From Dyadobacter fermentans DSM 18053 (lineage in GTDB: Bacteria > Bacteroidota > Bacteroidia > Cytophagales > Spirosomataceae), in NCBI RefSeq assembly GCF_000023125.1, contig NC_013037.1:3720001-3784000 (forward strand): a stretch of 64,000 nt of DNA, given 5' to 3'. The translations under genes were made by a program, and so were the position numbers. The notes beneath the pieces were generated by a model. It was not told where the DNA came from. It searched no databases and worked only from the letters and a program-made list of their open reading frames with translations. The stretch's first letter is position 1, and each line of letters opens with the position of its first letter. Shown piece after piece: positions 8,904 through 15,866 of this stretch.

Positions 8904-9875
8904 ATGCAAAAACGTCGTTTTGGACGCACTGGCTGGGAAGTCAGCGAAGTAGGTTACGGAATGTGGGGGCTCGCGGGCTGGACCGGCTCCGATCGCAAGG
9001 AAACGGACGATTCCCTCGACCTTGCGGTGGCATCCGGTGTCAATTTTTTCGATACCGCCTGGGGCTACGGCGAAGGGCTGAGCGAACGCATCCTCGGCGA
9101 CCTCATCAAGCGCAATCCCGACAAGAAGCTGTACGCGGCCACGAAAATCCCACCGAAGAACCGCCAATGGCCATCGCGCCCGGAATACGCACTGAAAGAC
9201 GTGTTTCCGGCCGATTACATTGTTGAATACACGGAAAAAAGTCTGCAAAACCTCGGCCTGGAACAGATCGACCTACTGCAATTCCACGTATGGGAAGACG
9301 CCTGGGCGCACGAAGACGAATGGAAAGAAGCCATTCAGAAACTGACCCGAGAAGGAAAAGTTGCCGCCTGGGGCATCAGTATCAACCGCTGGGAGCCGGA
9401 TAATGCACTCAAAACGCTTGAAACCGGGCTGATCGACGCCGTGCAGGTGATTTACAACATTTTTGACCAGGCCCCGGAAGATAACCTGTTCCCGCTTTGC
9501 CGTAAGCTCGACATCGGCGTGATCGCCCGCGTACCATTCGACGAAGGCACGCTTACCGGAACATTGACGAAAGAGACGAAATTTCCGGCCGACGACTGGC
9601 GCTCGACATATTTCGTGCCCGAAAACCTGAATGCCAGCGTGGACCGCGCCGAGGCACTCCGCACCGACATTCCCGAAGGCATGACGATGGCCGAGCTCGC
9701 ATTGCGATTTATCCTCAACAACCCCGACGTGCATACCACCATCCCCGGCATGCGCAGGCTCGCCAATGTGCGCGCGAATGTGGCCGTGAGCGACGGCACC
9801 GCGCTCGATGCCGCCGTGGCCGAGCAGCTGAAAACCCACCGCTGGGACCGGAAGCCCACCAAATGGTCGCAATAG
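8904..9875 (+). CDS. Aldo/keto reductase
   Basis: 323 residues, normal family length, starting MQKRRFGRTGWEVSEVGYGMW. The catalytic tetrad of the NADPH-dependent aldo/keto reductases is present in order: Asp in FFDTA, Tyr in WGYGEG, Lys in ATKIP and His in LQFHVW. The C-terminal part carries the nucleotide-binding end (TTIPGMRRLANVRAN). Such enzymes reduce sugars or other aldehydes and ketones, or oxidise the reverse, and the substrate is not predictable here. It stands alone, with a strong terminator (9890-9920) just behind it and an insertion sequence right after that. Confidence 0.9.
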   Translation: MQKRRFGRTGWEVSEVGYGMWGLAGWTGSDRKETDDSLDLAVASGVNFFDTAWGYGEGLSERILGDLIKRNPDKKLYAATKIPPKNRQWPSRPEYALKDVFPADYIVEYTEKSLQNLGLEQIDLLQFHVWEDAWAHEDEWKEAIQKLTREGKVAAWGISINRWEPDNALKTLETGLIDAVQVIYNIFDQAPEDNLFPLCRKLDIGVIARVPFDEGTLTGTLTKETKFPADDWRSTYFVPENLNASVDRAEALRTDIPEGMTMAELALRFILNNPDVHTTIPGMRRLANVRANVAVSDGTALDAAVAEQLKTHRWDRKPTKWSQ

Positions 9876-9889
9876 TTTTTATCAAACAA

Positions 9890-9920
9890 AAATGCCTTCC
9901 TGTGACGGAAGGCATTTTTT
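9890..9920 (+). terminator. Terminator of the aldo/keto reductase
   Basis: Perfect stem ATGCCTTCC/GGAAGGCAT with a short loop and a run of seven T. The insertion sequence begins within a few bases after it. Confidence 0.85.
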
Positions 9921-9935
9921 TCTGAAAGTCTTTTC

Positions 9936-10102
9936 TAAACCCGTATAGACAAAGTAATCCGATGATCACAGATCGATGTAAGCGCTTTTCCTCTTAGAGA
10001 AAAATTTTTTCTACGTGCTCTATGGCAACAGCTGTGGGTGCTTAGCGTCTGTTATCAGTTTTGTTTACGGGGTATAGTCCACCAAAAAAAGCCTCGACCT
10101 TT
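9936..10102 (-). other. Non-coding 3' end of the insertion sequence; candidate bridge-RNA region
   Basis: About 170 bases between the transposase stop and the candidate element end, without an ORF. It can fold locally: a palindromic A/T stretch around 9994-10012 (TAGAGAAAAA against TTTTTTCTA) and ACAGCTGT at 10027-10034. In IS1111-group elements the bridge RNA that pairs with target and donor DNA is made here. I see position and foldability only and did not model the RNA. Confidence 0.35.
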
Positions 10103-11326
10103 CTATTGGGACGCTAATATTTTCAACTTCCTTACGCGGTTTTCTAACCGTTGGATTTCAGCTTTCCTTCTTTCGATCAGGATTTCTGGTCTCAGGGCTG
10201 GTTCCTTGTAAGGTAATTTATCCCGGAGGATATGGTATGATGCTGTGAGTATGTGGTGGGCAATCGCCATTGCCGCTTTCTTCTTTCCCCGTCTTTGGGT
10301 GAGCTTGTGGTACTTGAATGACAGGTAGGTATTCATCGTATGGCTTGCCGCCCAGGCTGCTTCGATCAATGTTGTTTTCAAATAGGTGTTGCCATGGGTG
10401 GTCCTTGCCGATCTTACTTTTCCTGCACTCTCGTTGTTGCCTGGGCATACCCCTGCCCAAGAAGCCAGGTGCTTGTCTGAGATAAACTGGGACATGTCCA
10501 GACCGATCTCGGAAACGATACCAATAGCTGATTGCCTGGATACGCCTGGGATGGTTTGCAGTAGTGCGAGCTCGGCCTGCTTACCGGCCAGGCAAAGTTC
10601 AATCTGCTGGTCAAGTTGTTCGATGAGCTTTTCCAGGGCGCCCATTGTCTGTGTGAGCAACTTTAACATAAAGCGGTGACGCTCACAGAACCGGCCGTAA
10701 AGCGCCTGTTGTAAAACCTGCTTTTTATTTACCAGCGAACCTTTGGCCTGGTTTGAGAGAACCACGGGGTCAGTAATTCCTTCCATAAGCAGATCTACGA
10801 TCCCCTGTCCGGTTTTGGAAAACACATCGCTAACCACGCTGCCGAGCTTGATGTTGGCATCTTCCAGAATATTCTGTAACCGATTTTTCTCCCGGCTACG
10901 CTCATTGACAAGCTTCTTACGGTGGCGTAGCAATGTCCTTATCTCCCGCACCCATCCTTCCGGGACAAAGCTGTGCCGAAGAAGTCCGCTCAACAGCAGC
11001 TTGGCGATCCATTCGGAGTCCTTTTTATCAGTTTTGTGGCCGGGAACGTTCTTGATATGACGGGCATTAACCAAAATGATCTCAAAGCGGCCTTCCAAAA
11101 CATAATACACAGGCCGCCAGTAAACGCCCGTACTCTCCATAGCGATGTGGGTAATCTGATGGCCTTCAAGCCAATGCGACAAATCTTCCAGGTCTCTGGT
11201 GAAGGTGGCGAAGGTCCGGGTTTCTTCCTGGATTCCCGTCCCTTTGATTGAAGCAACTACTGTATCTTTGTGTACATCCAGGCCACAACCTCGGGCTATG
11301 AGCTGGGGGAATTCTACTACTGCCAT
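10103..11326 (-). CDS. IS110-family transposase
   Basis: 407 residues, complete. The N-terminal RuvC-like DEDD domain shows Asp17 (GLDVHKD), Glu64 (AMESTG) and Asp100/Asp103 (KTDKKDS). A coiled-coil-prone middle follows. The C-terminal Transposase_20 domain starts at LLQTIPGVSRQSA and contains LASWAGVCPG, ESAGKVRS and HGNTYLK. IS110 recombinases work with a structured guide RNA from their own non-coding end. The frame has no stop or shift, so the element may still be active. The coding start lies in one arm of an inverted repeat (11300-11314 with 11377-11391), which could hide the start in read-through transcripts. Confidence 0.95.
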   Translation of the reverse strand: MAVVEFPQLIARGCGLDVHKDTVVASIKGTGIQEETRTFATFTRDLEDLSHWLEGHQITHIAMESTGVYWRPVYYVLEGRFEIILVNARHIKNVPGHKTDKKDSEWIAKLLLSGLLRHSFVPEGWVREIRTLLRHRKKLVNERSREKNRLQNILEDANIKLGSVVSDVFSKTGQGIVDLLMEGITDPVVLSNQAKGSLVNKKQVLQQALYGRFCERHRFMLKLLTQTMGALEKLIEQLDQQIELCLAGKQAELALLQTIPGVSRQSAIGIVSEIGLDMSQFISDKHLASWAGVCPGNNESAGKVRSARTTHGNTYLKTTLIEAAWAASHTMNTYLSFKYHKLTQRRGKKKAAMAIAHHILTASYHILRDKLPYKEPALRPEILIERRKAEIQRLENRVRKLKILASQ

Positions 11327-11391
11327 GTCGTTTGATAGATTGGTCTCTAATTAAAACGACTTTCATGCGCGTGGGTGAATTCCCCCAATTC
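11300..11391. repeat. 15-bp inverted repeat spanning the transposase start
   Basis: GAGCTGGGGGAATTC at 11300-11314 pairs with GAATTCCCCCAATTC at 11377-11391 in 13 of 15 positions, with a 62-base loop. The first arm is inside codons 5-9 of the transposase. The second is upstream of it and, if the element ends at 11365, outside the element. Confidence 0.6.
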
Positions 11392-11420
11392 ATAATTGTT
11401 TTGTTTGATACTTGTGATAC

Positions 11421-11831
11421 TTAGCGATAAAGCCGGCTATCCACCGAAAACCGGCCCGGCCCGGTGAGAAACAGGGCGATGTACGCAAAGAGAAACAGCA
11501 GCCCGTGCTCCTTCTTATCGAACGGATCGGGACCATGCACGATGAAAACGACGACCGCCATCGTGAAAATGAGCGCCAGCAATGCCGCACGCGAGCCCAG
11601 CCCGAGGATGAGCAGAATGGAGCAGCCGAATTCGGCGAAGATCGTGAGCACGTACGAAAGCTCCTCGCCTATCCCGATCGGATCGGCAAATGAATGGTCG
11701 CCGCCGAGGAAATTGGTTAGCTTCGCGTAGCCGTGTGTGAGCATAAGGCAGGAAATCCCTACGCGCAGGATCAACACAGCCCAATCCACCGATGCGGGCA
11801 GTTGGATCGGTTTCAGAAATCTTTTAAGCAT
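11421..11831 (-). CDS. DoxX-family membrane protein
   Basis: 136 residues with four hydrophobic helices in the DoxX arrangement: LILRVGISCLMLTHGYAKL, then a short loop, TIFAEFGCSILLILGLGSRAA, LIFTMAVVVFIVHG and LLFLFAYIALFLTG. The GYAKL and AEFG segments are typical. DoxX/MauE-like proteins are inner-membrane proteins linked to thiol or quinone redox and oxidative stress in various bacteria. The precise role is unknown. It is divergent from the TonB receptor gene (185 bases between starts). The insertion sequence lies 55 bases past its stop and may separate it from its original terminator. Confidence 0.85.
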   Translation of the reverse strand: MLKRFLKPIQLPASVDWAVLILRVGISCLMLTHGYAKLTNFLGGDHSFADPIGIGEELSYVLTIFAEFGCSILLILGLGSRAALLALIFTMAVVVFIVHGPDPFDKKEHGLLFLFAYIALFLTGPGRFSVDSRLYR

Positions 11832-11961
11832 AGTGGGTTAAAATTGGTTTATACAAATTCTGCATTCACAGTAGCCTTAACCAATGCTGTACCGAAGTTA
11901 GTTTCCCCAAAATTTTGAAAAGTAACCGAATTTTTAATTTCCATATATCAAGTTTTATTTT

Positions 11962-11969
11962 TAGGTTTG
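11962..11969 (+). promoter_or_regulatory. Bacteroidota -7 box (TAGGTTTG) for the TonB receptor
   Basis: TAGGTTTG fits TAnnTTTG and lies 48 bases ahead of the ATG at 12017. A -33 TTG at standard spacing was not found. Confidence 0.5.
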
Positions 11970-12016
11970 TCTAAATTTATATTCAGATGAAAGAAAATTA
12001 ATAATTCGGCCATGCT

Positions 12017-14278
12017 ATGAAGTTACGCATACTATTCTTACTCAGCTTCCTGACGTCTCATGCATTTGCACAGTTTACGCTTTCCGGCAAAGTATCGCTC
12101 GAAGGGCAAGCCGAACCCGCGCTGGGCGCGTCGGTTTATATCCAGGAACTAAAAACGGGTGCCACCGCGGATACCGCCGGGAATTATCTCATCACCGGCA
12201 TTCCGAAGGGCACCTATACGGTAAGGGTCAGTTTTGTGTCGATGCCGACAGTCACCGAGAAGAATGTAAAAATCGAACGCAATATCGTCAGGGATTTCGT
12301 CCTGAAATCGGGTGCCAATTCCCTCGACGAAGTGGTAGTGACGGGCACAATGAAAGAAGTTTCCAAACTCGACAGCCCAGTGCCGGTTGACATTATTACT
12401 TCTAAATTCATCTACAAAAACCCCGTTCCGAGCATTTTCGAAGGATTGAGCTATGTGAATGGCGTGCGGCCACAGCTCAACTGTAACGTTTGCAACACGG
12501 GCGACATCCACATTAACGGACTGGAAGGCCCGTACACCATGGTGCTCATCGACGGAATGCCGATGGTAAGCGGACTGTCGACGGTTTATGGACTTTCGGG
12601 TATTCCAAACAGCCTGATCGATCGCGTGGAAATCGTGAAAGGACCGGCGTCTACCCTATACGGTTCGGAAGCGGTAGGTGGCCTCATTAATATTATTACT
12701 AAAAATCCGTTGAAAGCGCCGGTGTTTTCGGCCGACGTGTTCAGCACCACCTGGCGCGACTATAATGTGGACCTCGGCGTGAAATTCACACCGGGCGAAA
12801 AGAGCAGCTCATTGCTCGGCATCAATTATTTCAACTACCAGAACCCGATCGACAACAATAAGGACGGATTCACCGACCTGACGCTCCAGAACCGCATTTC
12901 GATATTCAACAAATGGTCGTTCAAGCTCAAAGACGACCGCCAGGCCAACATTGCCGCCCGCTATTACTATGAAGATCGCTGGGGCGGGCAAATGCAGTGG
13001 GACCGCTCCTACCGCGGCGGTGATGAAATTTATGGTGAAAGCATTTATACCAAACGATTTGAATTGCTCGGGAACTACCAGCTCCCGCTCAGCGAAAAAG
13101 TGACGCTGCAATACTCCTTCAGCTCGCATAACCAGAACTCGGCCTACGGAAATGTGCCATTTGTGGCCGACCAGAAGATCGCCTTCGCGCAGCTTTTGTG
13201 GGATAAGGAAATCGGGAAGCACAGCTTGCTGATGGGAACGCCGTTCCGCTACACGTTTTACAATGACAACACGCCCGCCACGCGCTATGCCGATGGCCAC
13301 GACCATGCCGACAAAATTTACCTGCCGGGCATATTCATTCAGGACGAAATCAAAACCGGGCCGCATTCGGTGTTGCTGGGCGCGCGATACGATTACAACA
13401 GCCGCCACGGAAGCATATTCACGCCAAGGGCCGCATACAAATACAAATTTAACCAGACGGACGTGGTGAGGCTGAATGTCGGTCGCGGTTTCCGGATCGT
13501 GAACCTGTTCACCGAAGACCACGCCGCATTGACCGGCTCGCGGGATGTGATCCTGAAAGAGGAATTGAAACCCGAGCAAAGTTGGAACGCGAATATCAAC
13601 CTGGTCAAGAAAATCGTAACGGGCAATTCGTTCATCGGATTCGACGCATCGGTATTTTATACACACTTCACAAACCGCATTCTCCCCGATTACGATACCA
13701 ATCCGAACCAGATCATTTACGACAATCTCAACGGGTATGCCGTTTCCAAAGGCATTAGCCTGAACCTCGATTTCAACTTCCCATTCCCGCTCAAAATCAT
13801 CGCCGGCGGGACATACATGGACAATTTTCAGAAAGAGAACGGCGTGCGTTTCAGGCCGGTACTTACCGAAAAGTTCACCGGCACGTGGTCGTTTTCGTAC
13901 GAAATCCAGAAAGCCGGGCTTTCGGTTGACTACACCGGAAACATTTATGGCCCCATGCGTCTGCCGGTTCTCAGCGAGGAAGATCCGCGCGCGGCCAATT
14001 CTCCGGTATGGTCTTTGCAGAATATCCAGCTCACCAAAAAATTCAACAATGGACTGGAAGTTTACGGAGGCGTCAAAAACCTGCTCAATTTTACTCCACC
14101 CGCCAATTCGATCGCCCGCGCGAACGATCCGTTCGACAAAAACGTGCAGTTCGACGGGCAGGGCCAGGTTATTGCCACACCTGACAATCCGTACCGACTG
14201 ACGTTCGATCCGTCGTACGTTTACGCGCCCAACCAGGGTATCAGGGCATTTGCCGGGCTGCGTTATACATTAAGATGA
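12017..14278 (+). CDS. TonB-dependent receptor with CarboxypepD_reg-like N-domain
   Basis: 753 residues. Order: signal peptide (MKLRILFLLSFLTSHAFAQ), a beta-sandwich regulatory domain (about 20-95), a TonB-box-like start of the plug (SLDEVVVTGTMKEVS), the plug itself (VLIDGMPMVSGL, RVEIVKGPASTLYGSEAVGG) and a C-terminal 22-strand barrel ending in an aromatic/basic strand (RAFAGLRYTLR). It imports a ligand too large for porins across the outer membrane. No SusD partner is adjacent, so a glycan role is less likely than siderophore, cobalamin, haem or metal uptake. The plug carries a CxxC pair (Cys156, Cys159 in NCNVCN), which could bind metal or form a disulfide. The ligand is unknown. Confidence 0.92.
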   Translation: MKLRILFLLSFLTSHAFAQFTLSGKVSLEGQAEPALGASVYIQELKTGATADTAGNYLITGIPKGTYTVRVSFVSMPTVTEKNVKIERNIVRDFVLKSGANSLDEVVVTGTMKEVSKLDSPVPVDIITSKFIYKNPVPSIFEGLSYVNGVRPQLNCNVCNTGDIHINGLEGPYTMVLIDGMPMVSGLSTVYGLSGIPNSLIDRVEIVKGPASTLYGSEAVGGLINIITKNPLKAPVFSADVFSTTWRDYNVDLGVKFTPGEKSSSLLGINYFNYQNPIDNNKDGFTDLTLQNRISIFNKWSFKLKDDRQANIAARYYYEDRWGGQMQWDRSYRGGDEIYGESIYTKRFELLGNYQLPLSEKVTLQYSFSSHNQNSAYGNVPFVADQKIAFAQLLWDKEIGKHSLLMGTPFRYTFYNDNTPATRYADGHDHADKIYLPGIFIQDEIKTGPHSVLLGARYDYNSRHGSIFTPRAAYKYKFNQTDVVRLNVGRGFRIVNLFTEDHAALTGSRDVILKEELKPEQSWNANINLVKKIVTGNSFIGFDASVFYTHFTNRILPDYDTNPNQIIYDNLNGYAVSKGISLNLDFNFPFPLKIIAGGTYMDNFQKENGVRFRPVLTEKFTGTWSFSYEIQKAGLSVDYTGNIYGPMRLPVLSEEDPRAANSPVWSLQNIQLTKKFNNGLEVYGGVKNLLNFTPPANSIARANDPFDKNVQFDGQGQVIATPDNPYRLTFDPSYVYAPNQGIRAFAGLRYTLR

Positions 14279-14365
14279 CATCGGCCCAAGGCAGCAAAAA
14301 ATGTCGCCAAAAATGTTATTATATAACTTTTCAAAGATCACAATCATTCAGGATATTGATATTCA

Positions 14366-14396
14366 TTGATTTGACGAATTTTTGATTGTATCTTTG
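14366..14396 (+). promoter_or_regulatory. Promoter of the CBM48 gene (TTG-N20-TATCTTTG)
   Basis: TTG at 14366-14368 and TATCTTTG at 14389-14396, 20 bases apart, which fits the Bacteroidota -33/-7 pattern. The ATG follows at 14425, giving a leader of about 20 bases. Confidence 0.7.
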
Positions 14397-14424
14397 AGCC
14401 ATCAACCAATTAACACTACCAGTT

Positions 14425-14733
14425 ATGGCATTAACAAAACAGTTTGTAAAAAGTAAGTCTGTTTACAAAGTAACGTTTACAGTTCCTGCTGAGGCGGCGT
14501 CAGAAGCGAAGAAAGTTGCCCTCGTAGGCGAGTTCAATGGCTGGAACCCAGAGGAAGCCATTGCATTGAAAAAACAGAAAGACGGTTCATTCAAAACCAG
14601 CCTGGAATTGGGTGCCGGAGAATATCAATTCCGCTACATTCTCGACGGAGAGAAATGGGAAAACGACTGGGAAGCAGACAAATACGTACCTGCGGGCGTG
14701 GACGCAACCGAGAATTCGGTAGTTGTTCTTTAA
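14425..14733 (+). CDS. Isoamylase early-set / CBM48 glycogen-binding domain protein
   Basis: 102 residues consisting almost wholly of one AMPK-type CBM48 domain: KVTFTVPAEA, VALVGEFNGWNPEEA, GSFKTSLELGAGEYQFRYILDGEKW and a C-terminal ENSVVVL strand. The Trp and Lys positions that contact alpha-glucan in this fold are present (FNGWNP, DGEKWENDW). No catalytic domain is attached and no signal peptide is seen, so it probably acts in the cytoplasm, binding glycogen or regulating a glycogen enzyme encoded elsewhere. It has its own promoter (14366-14396) and a terminator behind it. Confidence 0.88.
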   Translation: MALTKQFVKSKSVYKVTFTVPAEAASEAKKVALVGEFNGWNPEEAIALKKQKDGSFKTSLELGAGEYQFRYILDGEKWENDWEADKYVPAGVDATENSVVVL

Positions 14734-14857
14734 GTCGGCTGTCAGCTGTCGGCTGTCGGCTGAATGCAAAAAACGCGGTGAGTTAAAGATACTCGCCGCG
14801 TTTTTATGTTAAAATCCAAAACCAAGTCTAAAAGCCGAAAGCCGACGGCCGATAGCT
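14734..14857. repeat. Facing pair of GGCTGTC-type short tandem repeats around a terminator
   Basis: 14734-14762 is a run built on TCGGCTG/TCAGCTG units. 14831-14857 holds a run of the complementary type (AGCCGAAAGCCGACGGCC). Arms 14744-14761 and 14840-14857 match as inverted repeats in 16 of 18 positions and enclose the intrinsic terminator, forming a large nested hairpin between convergent genes. Confidence 0.65.
14768..14807. terminator. Terminator between the CBM48 and sugar-isomerase genes
   Basis: Stem ACGCGGTGAGT/ACTCGCCGCGT with one G-T pair, loop TAAAGAT, and T-runs in both directions (AAAA before, TTTTT after). It can serve both convergent genes. Confidence 0.8.
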
Positions 14858-14864
14858 TAGGTTC

Positions 14865-15785
14865 CTATATCGCAAAACTGTCACTCTCAACATACGCCCT
14901 GATCAGCGCTTCTTCGCCCTCTTTGCCTTGTTTCGAGTTGCCGTGCTCCATTCCCATGATGAACGACTTGCCTTCTTTCTTGCTGCGGTCGTAGATATAT
15001 TTGAAGACATTCTTGTAGTTGATCTCACCGGTTGTGGGCTCCTTGCGGCCGGGTTCGTCGCCGATCTGGAAATAGTCAATCTCGCTCCACGTCTGGTCGA
15101 TATTGTAAAGCAGGCGGCCTTCGTTTTTCTGCATGTGGTAAATATCGTACAGGATCTTGCACGACTTGCTGTTCACGCCGCGGCAGATTTCGTAGGTCTG
15201 ATCTGACGTTCTCAGGAACAAATTCGGGGAGTCGCTCAGTGGTTCGAGCACCATTACGAGTCCGTGCGGTTCGAGGATTTCGGCACCACGGCGCAGTGCG
15301 TCGATCACGTTGCCGGTTTGCACGCCTATCGGCAGGTTTCTTTCAAAATCACCCGGAACGACGGTCATCCATTTCGCATTGACGCGCTTCGCTACTTCCA
15401 CTGCTTTCTTGCAGCCATTAAGGAAAATGTCGATATATTCTTTTTTGCCTGCGGCGAGCGTATTGGCGCCATTACCGCCCTTATCTACCACAAACACGCC
15501 CATTTCCATGCCCAACCGGGTCATTTCCTTGGCAATGGCCTCCTGTTGCTCCACCGGACGGCCCATCATGCCATTGTCTTCCAATGCCATAAACCCCTGA
15601 TCCGCCATAAATTTAAGCTGGTCGATCACATCCTTTCCGGCGCTATTCTGGAACATGCCGAAGTGGGAAGCATATTTGAGCTTAAACTTGTTTTTAGCCA
15701 TGGGAGCCGACGCGAATGCATCTCCTGCTGCAACTGCGGCACCCGTCAAACCAAGGGTAGATTTTACAAAATTTCTGCGGAGCAT
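14865..15785 (-). CDS. Secreted sugar phosphate isomerase/epimerase-like TIM barrel (hydroxypyruvate isomerase type)
   Basis: 306 residues. It opens with a Tat-type signal (MLRRNFVKSTLGLTGAAVAAG) and continues as an AP-endonuclease-2-like TIM barrel. Metal-ligand positions of the family are visible: Glu in MVLEPLSD, Asp/His in LYDIYHMQ, Asp/Glu in QIGDEPGR and Glu in GMEHGN. Members isomerise or epimerise sugars and 2-keto acids with a divalent metal. Export suggests a periplasmic or surface sugar step. It follows the 900-residue dehydrogenase-like gene on the same strand (81-base gap), so the two are probably co-transcribed and may belong to one sugar-oxidation route. Confidence 0.8.
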   Translation of the reverse strand: MLRRNFVKSTLGLTGAAVAAGDAFASAPMAKNKFKLKYASHFGMFQNSAGKDVIDQLKFMADQGFMALEDNGMMGRPVEQQEAIAKEMTRLGMEMGVFVVDKGGNGANTLAAGKKEYIDIFLNGCKKAVEVAKRVNAKWMTVVPGDFERNLPIGVQTGNVIDALRRGAEILEPHGLVMVLEPLSDSPNLFLRTSDQTYEICRGVNSKSCKILYDIYHMQKNEGRLLYNIDQTWSEIDYFQIGDEPGRKEPTTGEINYKNVFKYIYDRSKKEGKSFIMGMEHGNSKQGKEGEEALIRAYVESDSFAI

Positions 15786-15866
15786 AAATGTTTTAGTGTT
15801 TTCGTTTCAGATGGTAAAGCTGTATAGCCTGGAAATTTACCCCAAAATCGCTCCGCTATCTTCATC

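Larger units (their letters stand above)
9923..11365 (-). mobile_element. IS110-family (IS1111-like) insertion sequence, about 1.44 kb
   Basis: A full-length IS110-type transposase is flanked by a candidate inverted repeat: TGAAAGTCTTTT at 9923-9934 and AAAACGACTTTCA at 11353-11365 (identical 8-mer plus four of five further bases, one-base gap). These ends give 1443 bp, a normal size for the family. Relative to the transposase, the upstream non-coding part is short (about 40 bases) and the downstream part long (about 170 bases). That arrangement is the one known for the IS1111 group, where the guide (bridge) RNA comes from the downstream end. It sits between the terminator of the aldo/keto reductase and the convergent doxX-like gene, so no gene is visibly broken. 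The exact ends are inferred. Confidence 0.7.
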
